From NCBI RefSeq assembly GCF_004521915.1, contig NZ_SDKD01000012.1, forward strand, positions 62,001 to 126,000: DNA of 64,000 nt, given 5' to 3'. Of the stretch, positions 1 to 9,582 are shown in pieces. Made by a program: the position numbers and the translations under genes. Position 1 is the stretch's first letter; each line of letters starts with the position of its first letter. Below the pieces are notes generated by a model, which saw only the letters and a list, made by a program, of their open reading frames with translations, was not told where the DNA came from and did no database searches. Origin of the DNA: Brevibacillus migulae. Lineage in GTDB: Bacteria; Bacillota; Bacilli; Brevibacillales; Brevibacillaceae.

Positions 1-717
1 CTGGGAGTTGTAGAGGATCGTTCCGCCGCGGCTTACAATCTCGATCCTTCCTTCGCTGTTGATCTTGATATCCTTCAGCTTCCCTACAAAAAACTTGCTG
101 TCCACGGTGGTTGCGAATACCCCCAGGATTTTTCCGTCACTGTCCTTGATTGGCTGAGAAAAGGCTAATAATATTTTCCCGCTGCTTTTCGAGATGATGG
201 CATCGCTGATGAAAGCTTTTCCTTTGAGCGCTTCGGTAAAATACTCCCGATCCGAGCGGGACTGGCCAATATTGTCAACATTGGTTCCGGCCAAGATGGT
301 CCCCTTGGTATCCAGGATCAAATAGGATTCCGTATCACTTGTCCCTTCCAAGCTGGATTTCAACGTCAGGTTAACATTGTCGAAAAAGGGATTGCGTGAA
401 GAGAAAAAGTCCGCATCTGACATGGTCCCGGCTTCCCGGAGCTTCAGCAAATCACGATAGGAGCTGTGATTGGAAACCAGGTAGGTTGCTTGCTCCTGCA
501 ATTGGAGTGCAGTCCACAAGCCTTCTCCGAGCCGGTCCGCCATGCTGTTGATTTCATCTTTGCTTTTTTGCAGCACCAAATCAGAAGAATAAATATAGGC
601 TGCCGTGGAAGTTGCCAGAAGTGCGGTAATGACCAATAAACTGATCAGAATAGGCAATTTCACACGAATAGAGGCATTTCTTATTCTATTTGCGAAGCTT
701 CCATCACGACGATTCAT
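1..717 (-). CDS. Methyl-accepting chemotaxis-like receptor, N-terminal part (runs off the window)
   Basis: The reading frame is open from the window edge to an ATG at 717, giving the first 239 residues. A basic N-terminus is followed by one membrane segment (about residues 20-42) and then an extracellular sensor region of Cache type, with typical phrases such as SDREYFTEALKG and FVGKLKDIKI. The start is preceded by GAGGAG about ten bases upstream. HAMP and signalling domains should lie beyond the edge, so the class (chemoreceptor, kinase or cyclase) is inferred from the sensor and from the similar architecture of the receptor at 54.5 kb. The ligand is unknown. Confidence 0.72.
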   Translation of the reverse strand, partial: MNRRDGSFANRIRNASIRVKLPILISLLVITALLATSTAAYIYSSDLVLQKSKDEINSMADRLGEGLWTALQLQEQATYLVSNHSSYRDLLKLREAGTMSDADFFSSRNPFFDNVNLTLKSSLEGTSDTESYLILDTKGTILAGTNVDNIGQSRSDREYFTEALKGKAFISDAIISKSSGKILLAFSQPIKDSDGKILGVFATTVDSKFFVGKLKDIKINSEGRIEIVSRGGTILYNSQ

Positions 718-883
718 ACAATTCACGAACTCCTCTTGTTTTGATGTTTATATAACGGCGATTTCGCTTAGGAAGTTAATACCAAAAGATACTCATGTTA
801 CGTGCATATCTGATCTTTCTCTGGAAAGAATACCATTTGATGTATTTCCTTAATCCGTTTCCCCCAGAGGAGATCAATGAAAC

Positions 884-2428
884 ATGAACAATGAGCAAAC
901 AGCTGTGGAAACGAAGATCCGGACAGGCCCTTTCTTCGCCGTGATGTTTATCGGGGCGTTTATTGCGTTTCTCAATCAAACGCTGATTAATACCGCTTTG
1001 CCGCAGATCATGGACGTTTTTCGGATCGAAGCCGCGACGGCAGACTGGCTGATCACGATTTACATGCTGATCAACGGGATCGTCATACCGATTACGGCCT
1101 TTCTCCTAGAACGGTTCACGACCAGACAGATCTATCTGACGAGCATGGGGCTGTTTACGATCGGGACGCTCATTTGCGCGCTTGCCCCCGGTTTCTATAC
1201 CATTTTGATCGGTCGGGTGGTCCAAGCGGCAGGTGCCGGGATCTTGATGCCGCTCATTACCAACGTGATTTTTACGTTGTTTCCGGTGGAGAAGCGCGGT
1301 TCGGTCATGGGGATGCTGGGGATTGCCATTAACTTTGCGCCTGCCGTCGGGCCCACGTTGTCAGGCTGGATTGTCGATGTTTTTTCGTGGCGTGTGCTGT
1401 TCTACATTGTTTTTCCCATTGCCTTGGCGAATTTGCTCTTTTCGCTTTTCTTTATCAAAAATGTGTCGGAAACCGCTCGTCCGAAACTGGATGTGTGGAG
1501 TGTCATTTTGTCCACGATGGGCTTCGGCGGTGTTTTGTATGGTTTTGCACAAGCAGGTACTGCGGGGTGGAATGATCCGCAGGTGGTCACCATCCTCATC
1601 GTCGGAGGGCTTGGCCTGATTGCCTTTATATGGCGGCAATTCACCGTGAGCCATCCGATACTAGAATTCCGGATATTTCAAAATCCGATTTTCTCGCTCA
1701 CGACGGTGATCAATGTGATTGTCACGATGGCGTTATTCTCGGGAATGATTCTGATCCCGATATACATGCAGCACGTACGGGGGTTTACAGCCCTTCAGTC
1801 TGGGCTCATGCTTTTGCCGGGGGGCATTGTCATGGGGCTGATGTCACCGGTGACGGGGCGTTTGTTTGATCGATTCGGGGTGAAATGGCTGGCCATCATC
1901 GGGCTTGCGATCACGGTCTTGACGACGTATGCGTTAACGAAGCTGGATACAGATACTTCATTTTCTTATGTGACATGGGTCTATACGCTGCGCATGTTCG
2001 GGATGGCGATCTTGATGATGCCGATCTTTACAGCGGGGCTGAATGCGCTGCCGCTGCACCAGAACCGGCATGGCACTGCGATGGTAAATACTTTGCGCAT
2101 GATGGCTGGGGCGGTTGGCATGGCGTTTTTCGTGTCTGTGATGACGAATCAGACGGCTGCCCACATGAGGGAAATCACGGCAGGAGCGCATGCTGCTTCC
2201 GTTGATTCCGGATCGATCCTGGCGAACCCGGCGATCCTGGATTTGAGAAATTTGACCACCGGGGTGCGGATCGCGGCTGCCTCAGATGCCGAGATGGCGC
2301 TTGTTGCGCAGGCGACGGTCATGGCGATCAATGACGCGTTTATGATTGCGACGGTGCTGACACTCATCTCGTTGCTTTTCGCGTTTTTTATTCGAAGCAA
2401 GGATCCCATGGACAAGAAGGCGACGTAA
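884..2428 (+). CDS. MFS drug-efflux transporter, DHA2 (14-TMS, EmrB/QacA) family
   Basis: A 514-residue polytopic protein. Residues 20-60 carry the first helix with FLNQTLINTALPQI, the typical opening of DHA2 exporters, followed by the helix-2 to 3 region LLERFTTRQIYL and motif C-like GPTLSGWIVD near residue 155. The length fits the 14-helix subfamily that exports drugs and lipophilic cations by proton antiport. AGGAG sits about 12 bases before the ATG. No regulator is adjacent on the same strand, so the substrate cannot be told. It converges on metY and shares a terminator region with it. Confidence 0.88.
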   Translation: MNNEQTAVETKIRTGPFFAVMFIGAFIAFLNQTLINTALPQIMDVFRIEAATADWLITIYMLINGIVIPITAFLLERFTTRQIYLTSMGLFTIGTLICALAPGFYTILIGRVVQAAGAGILMPLITNVIFTLFPVEKRGSVMGMLGIAINFAPAVGPTLSGWIVDVFSWRVLFYIVFPIALANLLFSLFFIKNVSETARPKLDVWSVILSTMGFGGVLYGFAQAGTAGWNDPQVVTILIVGGLGLIAFIWRQFTVSHPILEFRIFQNPIFSLTTVINVIVTMALFSGMILIPIYMQHVRGFTALQSGLMLLPGGIVMGLMSPVTGRLFDRFGVKWLAIIGLAITVLTTYALTKLDTDTSFSYVTWVYTLRMFGMAILMMPIFTAGLNALPLHQNRHGTAMVNTLRMMAGAVGMAFFVSVMTNQTAAHMREITAGAHAASVDSGSILANPAILDLRNLTTGVRIAAASDAEMALVAQATVMAINDAFMIATVLTLISLLFAFFIRSKDPMDKKAT

Positions 2429-2450
2429 AAATAAAGCATCGAAAACGAAC

Positions 2451-2477
2451 AGACACCTCTCGCGAAAAGAGGTGTCT
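2451..2477 (+). terminator. Terminator between the converging MFS and metY genes
   Basis: A perfect ten-base stem, agacacctct against agaggtgtct, with a seven-base loop. On the plus strand it is followed by a T-rich stretch; on the minus strand by TGTTCGTTTTC. It probably serves both convergent genes. Confidence 0.75.
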
Positions 2478-2494
2478 GCTTGTTTGGGCAGGGT

Positions 2495-3808
<1,314 letters not shown>

Positions 3809-3811
3809 TTA

Positions 3812-3849
3812 GAAAATAATAAAAGCCTTCCTCTGGATAGAAGAAGGCT
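3812..3849 (-). terminator. Riboswitch-controlled terminator of metY
   Basis: Read on the minus strand, AGCCTTCTTC pairs with GAGGAAGGCT (3824-3833 with 3840-3849, one G-U pair) and is followed by TTTATTATTTTC. It lies directly between the SAM aptamer and the metY ribosome site, where the expression platform of an S-box belongs. Confidence 0.85.
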
Positions 3850-3870
3850 GCGTAGCTGCTTTCACGCGTG

Positions 3871-3976
3871 TTCATCTCCCAGAATCAATTGGATCCTGCA
3901 GGATTTAGCACCTTGCATGCTTGCCATGCCGGTTGCCGGGTTTCATCGGGCCAGTCCCTCCACCACTCTTGATGAA
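3871..3976 (-). promoter_or_regulatory. SAM-I riboswitch (S-box) aptamer upstream of metY
   Basis: The minus strand contains the S-box core in order: AAGAGTGGTGGAGGGACTGG, CCCGATGAAACCCGGCAACC, a variable P3 arm (GGCATGGCAAGCATGC), then AAGGTGCTAAATCCTGCAG. P1 closes by pairing TTCATC (3971-3976) with GATGAA (3871-3876). SAM binding stabilises P1 and lets the terminator at 3812-3849 form. Confidence 0.96.
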
Positions 3977-4004
3977 AAATATGGAATTCGTAAGCGTTGT
4001 TTCC

Positions 4005-4033
4005 ATTTTACGTAAGGGAAAGTGGGCTGTCAA
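4005..4033 (-). promoter_or_regulatory. Sigma-A promoter of the SAM riboswitch-metY transcript
   Basis: On the minus strand a perfect -35 TTGACA (4028-4033) is separated by 17 bases from a -10 TAAAAT (4005-4010). Transcription would begin near 3998, just ahead of the aptamer. Confidence 0.85.
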
Positions 4034-4350
4034 CTCTTTTTTCCGAGTAAATGGATAGGAATAAGGAGAATGGAAAAGTAGGATAAATCACGGTAGGAAA
4101 ATAGCTGTAGTTCCACTTGCAGCAAGGAAAAATGGACAATTTTTTATAAGCAAAAGGACCTATGGATCAACCGGCTAAAATGGGGGAGGACAAAGTGGGT
4201 AGAGTGGGGAGTGATGACAAGCGAACAAGGTGTGGCGAACGAATGTTTCATTATATGCGCGGATTTTTAATTCCAGTTCATTTGAGAATACAGAAAAATG
4301 CGATTATTTTAGGAAAAAAGGACTTTTTGCGTTTTTTCTAAATTGTCCAC
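4034..4350. other. Gene-free stretch between metY promoter and toxin promoter
   Basis: About 320 bases with no supported reading frame, hairpin terminator or recognisable RNA. It is purine-rich on the plus strand. I see nothing in it. Confidence 0.5.
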
Positions 4351-4362
4351 ACATGGTATAAT
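4340..4362 (+). promoter_or_regulatory. Extended -10 promoter of the Hol-Tox toxin mRNA
   Basis: A perfect TATAAT at 4357-4362 is preceded by TG one base upstream, an extended -10. The -35 is poor (TTTTCT, 17-base spacing). The transcript would start near 4370, leaving a leader of about 60 bases before the toxin ATG. Confidence 0.65.
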
Positions 4363-4429
4363 TTTCCTTGTACAGTAGTAACGGCTCCTCAAGGGTGGTC
4401 GGCTCATCCCGTTGAAAGGGGGTGGGTTT

Positions 4430-4513
4430 ATGACAGTCTATGAGTCGATATCAGTGATGATCGCCTTTGGCACGCTGATAGTGGCAATGCTGTCCTTCGC
4501 TAAAAAGAAGTAG
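4430..4513 (+). CDS. Putative holin-like toxin (Hol-Tox family), 27 aa
   Basis: A 27-residue peptide beginning MTVYESISVMIAFGTLIVA and ending SFAKKK: one hydrophobic helix and a lysine tail, the pattern of the Hol_Tox family of small membrane toxins in Bacillales and lactobacilli. A strong ribosome site (AAAGGGGG, 4416-4423) lies seven bases before the ATG. The promoter at 4357-4362, a downstream hairpin at 4597-4624 and an opposing promoter-like site near 4660 suggest a type I toxin-antitoxin locus. Family membership is from sequence resemblance; toxicity is inferred. Confidence 0.72.
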   Translation: MTVYESISVMIAFGTLIVAMLSFAKKK

Positions 4514-4651
4514 ATCACCCTTGAACACATCCATCCAGGTGATCCACAACAAAGCCGTATGAGTCGCCCCCCTTGTGGGGAACGCCTATTGTACAGGACC
4601 GTTGGTGTAGCCGCACCAGCGGTCTCACTTTATCTCCGCAAAAACCATCAA
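4514..4651 (-). ncRNA. Candidate antisense antitoxin RNA for the Hol-Tox gene
   Basis: On the minus strand an extended -10 (TGG then TAAAAT, 4660-4665) mirrors the toxin promoter, which would start an RNA near 4651 running towards the toxin gene. Its early part (about 4555-4575) reads AGGGGGGCGACTCAT, resembling AGGGTGGTCGGCTCAT in the toxin leader (4393-4408). No clear -35 or end is visible, so both extent and existence are uncertain. Confidence 0.35.
4597..4628 (+). terminator. Hairpin at the end of the Hol-Tox transcript
   Basis: Eleven-base stem (4597-4607 with 4614-4624, one G-U) and loop tagccg. The T-run after it is weak (tcacttt). It also lies at the presumed 5' end of the antisense RNA, so it may be a shared structure. 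Confidence 0.45.
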
Positions 4652-4709
4652 CATATTCCATTTTACCATAATGGTTCCAAAAAATCTACAAGAAGTATCC
4701 CCAAAAAAA

Positions 4710-5066
4710 TTACAAGGTTGCTCGATTTTTGTCGTCATGGCGCAGCAGCCAGCGGTGGTATACATACTCGATGATTCCTAAAATCAAGGCCGTTAAAAAT
4801 ACGGCATCCAGAGGTATTCTGGCCCCCGGGAGGAACACATCGAAGAGCAGGAGAGCCACAATTGTCACCGCGATATCCAGTCCAGTGGTCATCCAGAGAG
4901 TGCCGCTGCGCAAGAGTGACCGCTCCATGAAGTAGCCAATCACTGCCAAGACCAAACCTACCAGGATGGCTTGCGTAAAGGAAGGGAAATACAGACTGCC
5001 GATCAAATAATCCAGAAGCAGTACAGTGATGGGGATGAGTAGCAGTTTGATCAGTAATCGGGACAA
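4710..5066 (-). CDS. DUF2512 (YndM-like) small membrane protein
   Basis: About 118 residues with four hydrophobic segments (around residues 2-20, 25-45, 57-77 and 83-103) and an ending YHRWLLRHDDKN, as in the DUF2512 family of Bacillales. The open frame extends to an ATG at 5096, but the sequence GGAGGGG lies inside that extension and precedes a TTG at 5066 with correct spacing, so TTG is taken as the start. The function of the family is unknown. It is divergent from the rhodanese gene. Confidence 0.7.
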   Translation of the reverse strand: MSRLLIKLLLIPITVLLLDYLIGSLYFPSFTQAILVGLVLAVIGYFMERSLLRSGTLWMTTGLDIAVTIVALLLFDVFLPGARIPLDAVFLTALILGIIEYVYHRWLLRHDDKNRATL

Positions 5067-5232
5067 GCTGACCCCTCCATATCTACATGTTACCATGTAT
5101 GTTTGCGATTTGGCGGTTTTTGTATACGTTTTTTTTTCACACTGCGCATCATGGCAGCGGGCTCATTAGAAAATCATGACAAGCTATGGTATGATAGGGC
5201 GAGAGAAGGACTACGGACTGGAGGTTTCACGC

Positions 5233-5547
5233 ATGGAGATGGAAGTGAAGGAAGTTACGCCGGTTGAGGTATTGGAAAAGCTGAAAAACGGTGAAGACAT
5301 TCAATTAATTGATGTACGTGAAGTGGAAGAGTGGAATGAAGGACATATCGCACAGGCCAAGCTGATCCCGATGAGCAGCTTGCCGGCCCGTATGGATGAA
5401 CTGGACAAAGAGAAGCCGATTATCATGGTATGCCGCAGCGGTGCACGCAGCCATCGCACCTCTGAATATTTGCTACAGTATGGATTTGATGTGGCGAATA
5501 TGGTAGGCGGTATGCTGGCTTGGCCTGGGGACATCGAAAAAGAATAA
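5233..5547 (+). CDS. Single-domain rhodanese (sulfurtransferase)
   Basis: A 104-residue single rhodanese domain. The N-terminal strand IQLIDVRE, the WNEGHI element and the active-site loop CRSGARS with Cys67 are all present, followed by a GGMLAWPGD end. The cysteine would carry a persulfide for sulfur transfer. The frame is open upstream to 5176, but GGAGG (5219-5223) sets the ATG at 5233. An extended -10 TATGAT lies just upstream at about 5190. It stands alone between two terminator regions. Confidence 0.88.
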   Translation: MEMEVKEVTPVEVLEKLKNGEDIQLIDVREVEEWNEGHIAQAKLIPMSSLPARMDELDKEKPIIMVCRSGARSHRTSEYLLQYGFDVANMVGGMLAWPGDIEKE

Positions 5548-5563
5548 GGCAACCATAATTAGC

Positions 5564-5600
5564 CCGCTTTGCGCTGGATAGTAACGCAAAGCGGTTTTTA
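5564..5600 (+). terminator. Terminator of the rhodanese gene
   Basis: Perfect ten-base stem, ccgctttgcg (5564-5573) with cgcaaagcgg (5585-5594), then five Ts. Confidence 0.9.
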
Positions 5601-5639
5601 ACGGAATAAGAAAGGTTACGCTTCGCACGACACCTTTGA

Positions 5640-5663
5640 AAAGCTTCAATCGAAGCTTTTTTT
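5640..5663 (+). terminator. Second terminator-like hairpin before the copper lipoprotein gene
   Basis: Stem aaagcttc (5640-5647) with gaagcttt (5652-5659), loop aatc, then a run of seven Ts. It lies 70 bases upstream of the lipoprotein start, so the two hairpins insulate the rhodanese from the next operon. Confidence 0.7.
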
Positions 5664-5731
5664 AAGACGAGCGGGGCTGCTTGCTCTCCAGTGTGATGGA
5701 CAACAAGTTTTTATGGAGGAGGGAATCCAGG

Positions 5732-6142
5732 ATGAAAGGCATGTGGTGGACTGTTTTACTCGCAGTATGTCTCGCGATCGCTGGCTGCGGTAGTGAAGAC
5801 ACGGCAAGTAACGGTCCGTTGACCTTGACAGCCACAGAAGGCAGCTACCAAGGAAAGCTGGCGGTTTCATCGGCGATTGTCGGGCCAAATACGTTTACGT
5901 GGTCGCTCACCGACGCCAACAATCAGCCTGTAACCAATGGGAAGGCTGTGCTCCACTTTTCGATGGAAGGGATGGACCACGGAAAAAGCGAGCTGGCGTT
6001 GCAAAAGGAGCAAAACGGCACGTGGACAGCAGATGGCCCCCATCTCATGATGGAAGGGGACTGGAAGCTTCAGGTCGTATGGACGGATGACCAGGGAGAG
6101 AGCCATCCGTTTGACTATACCTTAGAAGCAAAAATCAAGTAA
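5732..6142 (+). CDS. FixH/YtkA-like domain lipoprotein
   Basis: A 136-residue lipoprotein with signal peptide and lipobox LAIAGC (Cys19). The mature part is a small beta-sandwich of the YtkA-like type with a methionine/histidine cluster, FSMEGMDHGKSEL, that could bind copper. GGAGGAGGG places the start at 5732 and not at the earlier in-frame ATGs from 5681. The stop is 13 bases before the SCO gene start, so the two are one operon; the pairing suggests a role in copper delivery to cytochrome oxidase. Confidence 0.8.
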   Translation: MKGMWWTVLLAVCLAIAGCGSEDTASNGPLTLTATEGSYQGKLAVSSAIVGPNTFTWSLTDANNQPVTNGKAVLHFSMEGMDHGKSELALQKEQNGTWTADGPHLMMEGDWKLQVVWTDDQGESHPFDYTLEAKIK

Positions 6143-6155
6143 GGTGGGAATGGTT

Positions 6156-6767
6156 GTGCAAGAGAAGGGCTTTATCCAAAGATATGGGATCTATCTGGCT
6201 GCGCTTGTTCTGGCAATAGCGGCGGCCGGGGTCATGTACTACAATCACCAGTACAATCAAAAGCTTCCGGTGCTCAAGCCGATGGAGGACTTTACACTGG
6301 AACAGCTGGACGGCAAACCGTTTCATTTGTCGCAAACCGACGGAAAAGTGCGCCTAGTCTCCTTTATTTTCACGAATTGTCCGGATGTCTGTCCGGCGAC
6401 GACCGCTTATATGGTACAGATGCAGGAGCAATTAAAGCAAAAGGGATTGTACGCCTCACAGGTCGATTTTCTGAGCATTTCCTTTGATCCGGAGCGAGAT
6501 ACACCCGAGGTGCTGCAAGAATACGCCGACCGCTTCCGTGTCGATCAGAGCGGCTGGCACATCTTGCGAGGAGAACAGACGGCCGTGGAGAAAGTGACGA
6601 AATCCTTTGGCATCGGAGTCTTGAAGCAACCGGACGGAAGCTACGTGCATACGATGGTTACCTTCCTTTTGGACAAGCAGCATAATCTGCGGAAGATGTA
6701 TGGCATGGGTGCCGATATGAACACCGAGGAAATCATGAAGGATATGGAACTGCTGGCTGACGAATAG
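6156..6767 (+). CDS. SCO1/SenC family copper chaperone/thioredoxin-like protein
   Basis: About 203 residues: one N-terminal membrane anchor (around 10-30), then a thioredoxin fold facing outward. The copper/redox motif CPDVC (Cys75 and Cys79) and the distal His in SYVHTMVTFLLD are intact, so it should bind copper and serve CuA-site assembly as in Bacillus YpmQ. AAGGTGGG (6141-6148) best fits the GTG at 6156; the ATG at 6150 is too close to it. The 3' end overlaps the convergent DUF3889 gene by 35 bases. Confidence 0.88.
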   Translation: MQEKGFIQRYGIYLAALVLAIAAAGVMYYNHQYNQKLPVLKPMEDFTLEQLDGKPFHLSQTDGKVRLVSFIFTNCPDVCPATTAYMVQMQEQLKQKGLYASQVDFLSISFDPERDTPEVLQEYADRFRVDQSGWHILRGEQTAVEKVTKSFGIGVLKQPDGSYVHTMVTFLLDKQHNLRKMYGMGADMNTEEIMKDMELLADE

Positions 6768-7113
6768 GATTCATTGTACGTTCTTCCTGCTGAAAGCGGA
6801 CAGACAGCACCTTTTCTGTGCGAGTTTCAAAGGTAATCCGCACAATAACCTCATATCGCTGCTTCCCTTCTTTCAGCCATAGCCGGAACGTTTCCTGTGC
6901 GGCAGAGGGGGAAAGCTCTTTACGGCCGACATGTTTGTAATCGACAATGTCGGCCTTTGGGTATTTTTTCTTGGTCTCCTTCATCGCCATTTGTCCCCAC
7001 TTGGCATAAGCGGGCTCAGCGTGTGTGGTCATGGCAGGAGTTACGAACAAGGGAACACACGCGCAAAGGCTGATTGAGAGCACAGTCGACAACAGATGGC
7101 TAGTTTTTTTCAT
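6733..7113 (-). CDS. DUF3889 (YqzG/YhdC-like) secreted protein
   Basis: A 126-residue protein with a Sec signal peptide (MKKTSHLLSTVLSISLCACV) and a conserved body containing YAKWGQMAMKETKKKYPKA, VDYKHVGRKEL and ETFRLWLKEGK, the pattern of DUF3889 proteins. The open frame reaches 7179, but GGGAGGAAG precedes the ATG at 7113. Function unknown. It is transcribed towards the SCO gene and overlaps it tail to tail. Confidence 0.75.
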   Translation of the reverse strand: MKKTSHLLSTVLSISLCACVPLFVTPAMTTHAEPAYAKWGQMAMKETKKKYPKADIVDYKHVGRKELSPSAAQETFRLWLKEGKQRYEVIVRITFETRTEKVLSVRFQQEERTMNPIRQPAVPYPS

Positions 7114-7341
7114 CAGACTTCCTCCCGGCAAAGTAGATGTTTGGCCCAGCCATGCTTGCGCTGGATAGGCCGCAGACACAGTATGCCCGAAAGAAATAAC
7201 ACCATGTGAAATGTGGTATACTTAATTTCCATGCAAGGATTGGTAAATACTAAGGGAATGGATGGAAGTACTTGTGTTACAATAAGTGAAGAGTGCGTGT
7301 GAACGGCCATCAATGGCATTGACGATATAGGAGGTATTAGC

Positions 7342-8991
7342 TTGAGTGAGGTTAGAATTTTCGCCATGGGCGGATTGGGAGAAATTGGGAAAAACATGTA
7401 CTGCGTCGAGGTGGAGGACGAGATCGTCATTATCGACTGTGGTGTAAAGTTCCCTGAGGACGAGATGTTTGGGATCGATCTGGTGATCCCGGATATCACG
7501 TATTTGAAAGAGAATGAACATAAAATCAAGGCAATGCTCTTGACGCACGGTCATGAGGATCATATCGGAGCGATCCCCTATATCTTCAAGCAGATCAATC
7601 CTCCCATCTATGGAGGCCGGCTGACGCTGGGACTGGTCAAAGCGAAGCTGGAAGAGCATCGGATGCAAAACGATGTGCAATTAATCCCGATCAATGAAGA
7701 CACAGTCATTCCTTTCAAACATATGGAGGCGTCTTTCTTCCGCACCAACCACAGTATTCCGGATTCGTACGGAATCGCGATTGAAACGCCGGAAGGTACC
7801 GTCGTACATACAGGTGACTTTAAATTTGACATGACTCCAGTGGGAGCGACTACCGAGTACGCCAAAATGGCACGCTTGGGCAACGGCGATGTCTTGGCGC
7901 TGTTGTCAGACAGCACGAATGCGGAAAGACCAGGTTTTACGATGTCGGAGCGGGCGGTTGGCGAAGGTATCATGGAAGTGGTTGCCCAAGCAAGAGGCCG
8001 GATTATCCTCGCGACCTTTGCATCCAATGTCCACCGTCTGCAGCAGGTGGTAGAAGCGGCCATGGCATATGATCGGAAAGTAGCCGTGATCGGCCGCAGC
8101 ATGGAAAAAGCGTTTTTGATCGGACAAGAGCTAGGGTATATTCAAGTGCCAGAGGGCATGCTGATTGATATCAAAACGATTGATAACTACGCGGACAATC
8201 AGATTCTCATCATCTGCACGGGAAGCCAGGGGGAACCGATGGCAGCGCTGACTCGGATTGCTGCCGGATCTCACCGCAATGTGCAGATCTACCCGGATGA
8301 CACCGTTATCATGTCTGCCTCTCCGATCCCGGGCAATACGGTAAATGTATACCGCACCATCGACAAGCTCTTCCGCGCAGGGGCGAATGTCATTTACGGC
8401 ACTTACTTTGATATCCACGCATCCGGGCACGGCAGCAGTGAAGAACTGAAGCTGATGCTCAACTTTATCCGTCCGCGTTACTTTATCCCGATCCATGGAG
8501 AGCATCGGATGCAGCGTACCCACGCGAAGCTGGCAAAGCAAGTGGGGATCGATGACAAGAATATTTTCATCATGGACAACGGGGACGTGCTGAGCTGCAC
8601 CCGCGAAAGCGCGCATCTGGAAAAAGTGCATGCGGGAATCGTGCTGATCGATGGAAGCGGAATTGGCGATGTCGGCAATATCGTGCTGCGCGACCGTAAG
8701 CATCTAGCGGAAGATGGCCTCATGGTCGTAGTGGTCAGCCTGGATATGAAAAATTTCAAGATATTGACCGGTCCGGACATTGTGAGCCGAGGGTTTGTTT
8801 ACGTAAGGGGATCTGAATCCCTGATCCAGGAAGCGACGGATCTGGTGAAACAGAAGCTGACGCAGGCTCTAGATCGAAAAACGAGAGAGTGGAGCGAACT
8901 GAAAGCACAGATCAACGAGGTGCTGAAACCGTACATTTACGAGAAAACAGGGCGCAATCCAATGATCCTGACTATTTTGATGGAAGTATAA
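7342..8991 (+). CDS. rnjA: Ribonuclease J
   Basis: A 549-residue beta-CASP metallo-beta-lactamase nuclease acting in mRNA decay and 5' end maturation. The metal-binding motif HGHEDH (residues 69-74) is complete, which is the J1 type; B. subtilis RNase J2 has lost it. Other marks are HTGDFKFD, LLSDSTNAE, the beta-CASP FASNVHRLQQ and GSQGEP, PIHGEHRMQ, and the C-terminal IMEV end. The start is TTG at 7342 with AGGAGGT nine bases upstream. J1 versus a third paralogue cannot be settled from one sequence. Confidence 0.92.
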   Translation: MSEVRIFAMGGLGEIGKNMYCVEVEDEIVIIDCGVKFPEDEMFGIDLVIPDITYLKENEHKIKAMLLTHGHEDHIGAIPYIFKQINPPIYGGRLTLGLVKAKLEEHRMQNDVQLIPINEDTVIPFKHMEASFFRTNHSIPDSYGIAIETPEGTVVHTGDFKFDMTPVGATTEYAKMARLGNGDVLALLSDSTNAERPGFTMSERAVGEGIMEVVAQARGRIILATFASNVHRLQQVVEAAMAYDRKVAVIGRSMEKAFLIGQELGYIQVPEGMLIDIKTIDNYADNQILIICTGSQGEPMAALTRIAAGSHRNVQIYPDDTVIMSASPIPGNTVNVYRTIDKLFRAGANVIYGTYFDIHASGHGSSEELKLMLNFIRPRYFIPIHGEHRMQRTHAKLAKQVGIDDKNIFIMDNGDVLSCTRESAHLEKVHAGIVLIDGSGIGDVGNIVLRDRKHLAEDGLMVVVVSLDMKNFKILTGPDIVSRGFVYVRGSESLIQEATDLVKQKLTQALDRKTREWSELKAQINEVLKPYIYEKTGRNPMILTILMEV

Positions 8992-9090
8992 TCATGTGAA
9001 AGTGTCCCGAGGCATTCTCCTCGGCCAATAGAAGGGATATAATAGCGGTAATGGCATGTTGCAAAGTTACGATAAAGGAGAGGTTTCCCC

Positions 9091-9522
9091 ATGATGTCCT
9101 ATGAAGCATATATGAGTCAGGTCATTCAACCAATGCGCGATGAGCTTACTCGAATTGGCTTTCAAGAATTGAAAACGCCTGAAGATGTAGATCAGGCCTT
9201 TACCAATATGAAAGGTACCGCGCTGGTTGTGGTCAACTCCGTGTGCGGCTGTGCAGCAGGTTTGGCTCGTCCGGCAGTAGCGCATTCCCTCCAGCATGAT
9301 GTGAAGCCGGATCATCTGTATACGGTGTTTGCCGGCCAAGAAAAAGAAGCGACAGCGAGAGCCCGTGAATATTTCGAAGGGTTTGCGCCATCCTCGCCAT
9401 CTTTTGCACTGATGAAAGATGGAAAGCTGCTGGGCATGGTTGAGCGTCATCAAATCGAGAACAATGACCTGGCAACCATTTCCGGACTGTTGACTTCTAT
9501 GTACGATCAACATTGCAAATAA
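9091..9522 (+). CDS. brxA: Bacilliredoxin (BrxA/BrxB family, CGC motif)
   Basis: A 143-residue protein of the YphP/YqiW family that removes bacillithiol from protein cysteines. The motif SVCGCAAG (Cys52, Cys54) and the block TVFAGQEKEATARAREYF are diagnostic. The N-terminus (SYEAYMSQVIQPMRDELT) is closer to YphP (BrxA) than to YqiW. AAAGGAGAGG lies before ATG 9091, and a TATAAT at about 9037 may be its -10. It implies that the host makes bacillithiol. Confidence 0.9.
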   Translation: MMSYEAYMSQVIQPMRDELTRIGFQELKTPEDVDQAFTNMKGTALVVVNSVCGCAAGLARPAVAHSLQHDVKPDHLYTVFAGQEKEATARAREYFEGFAPSSPSFALMKDGKLLGMVERHQIENNDLATISGLLTSMYDQHCK

Positions 9523-9538
9523 GAATAAAGGTTTGATG

Positions 9539-9564
9539 AAGGCGCCTGCGAGGGCGTCTTTCTC
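9539..9564 (+). terminator. Terminator of the bacilliredoxin gene
   Basis: Stem aaggcgcc (9539-9546) with ggcgtctt (9553-9560), one G-U pair, loop tgcgag, followed by tctc. Confidence 0.65.
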
Positions 9565-9582
9565 TTAGGGGAGAGGGGTTAT

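Noticed and set aside
4559..4774. 71-aa frame downstream of the Hol-Tox gene
   Set aside because: No ribosome site, crosses the hairpin and the opposite promoter, and has no typical protein composition.
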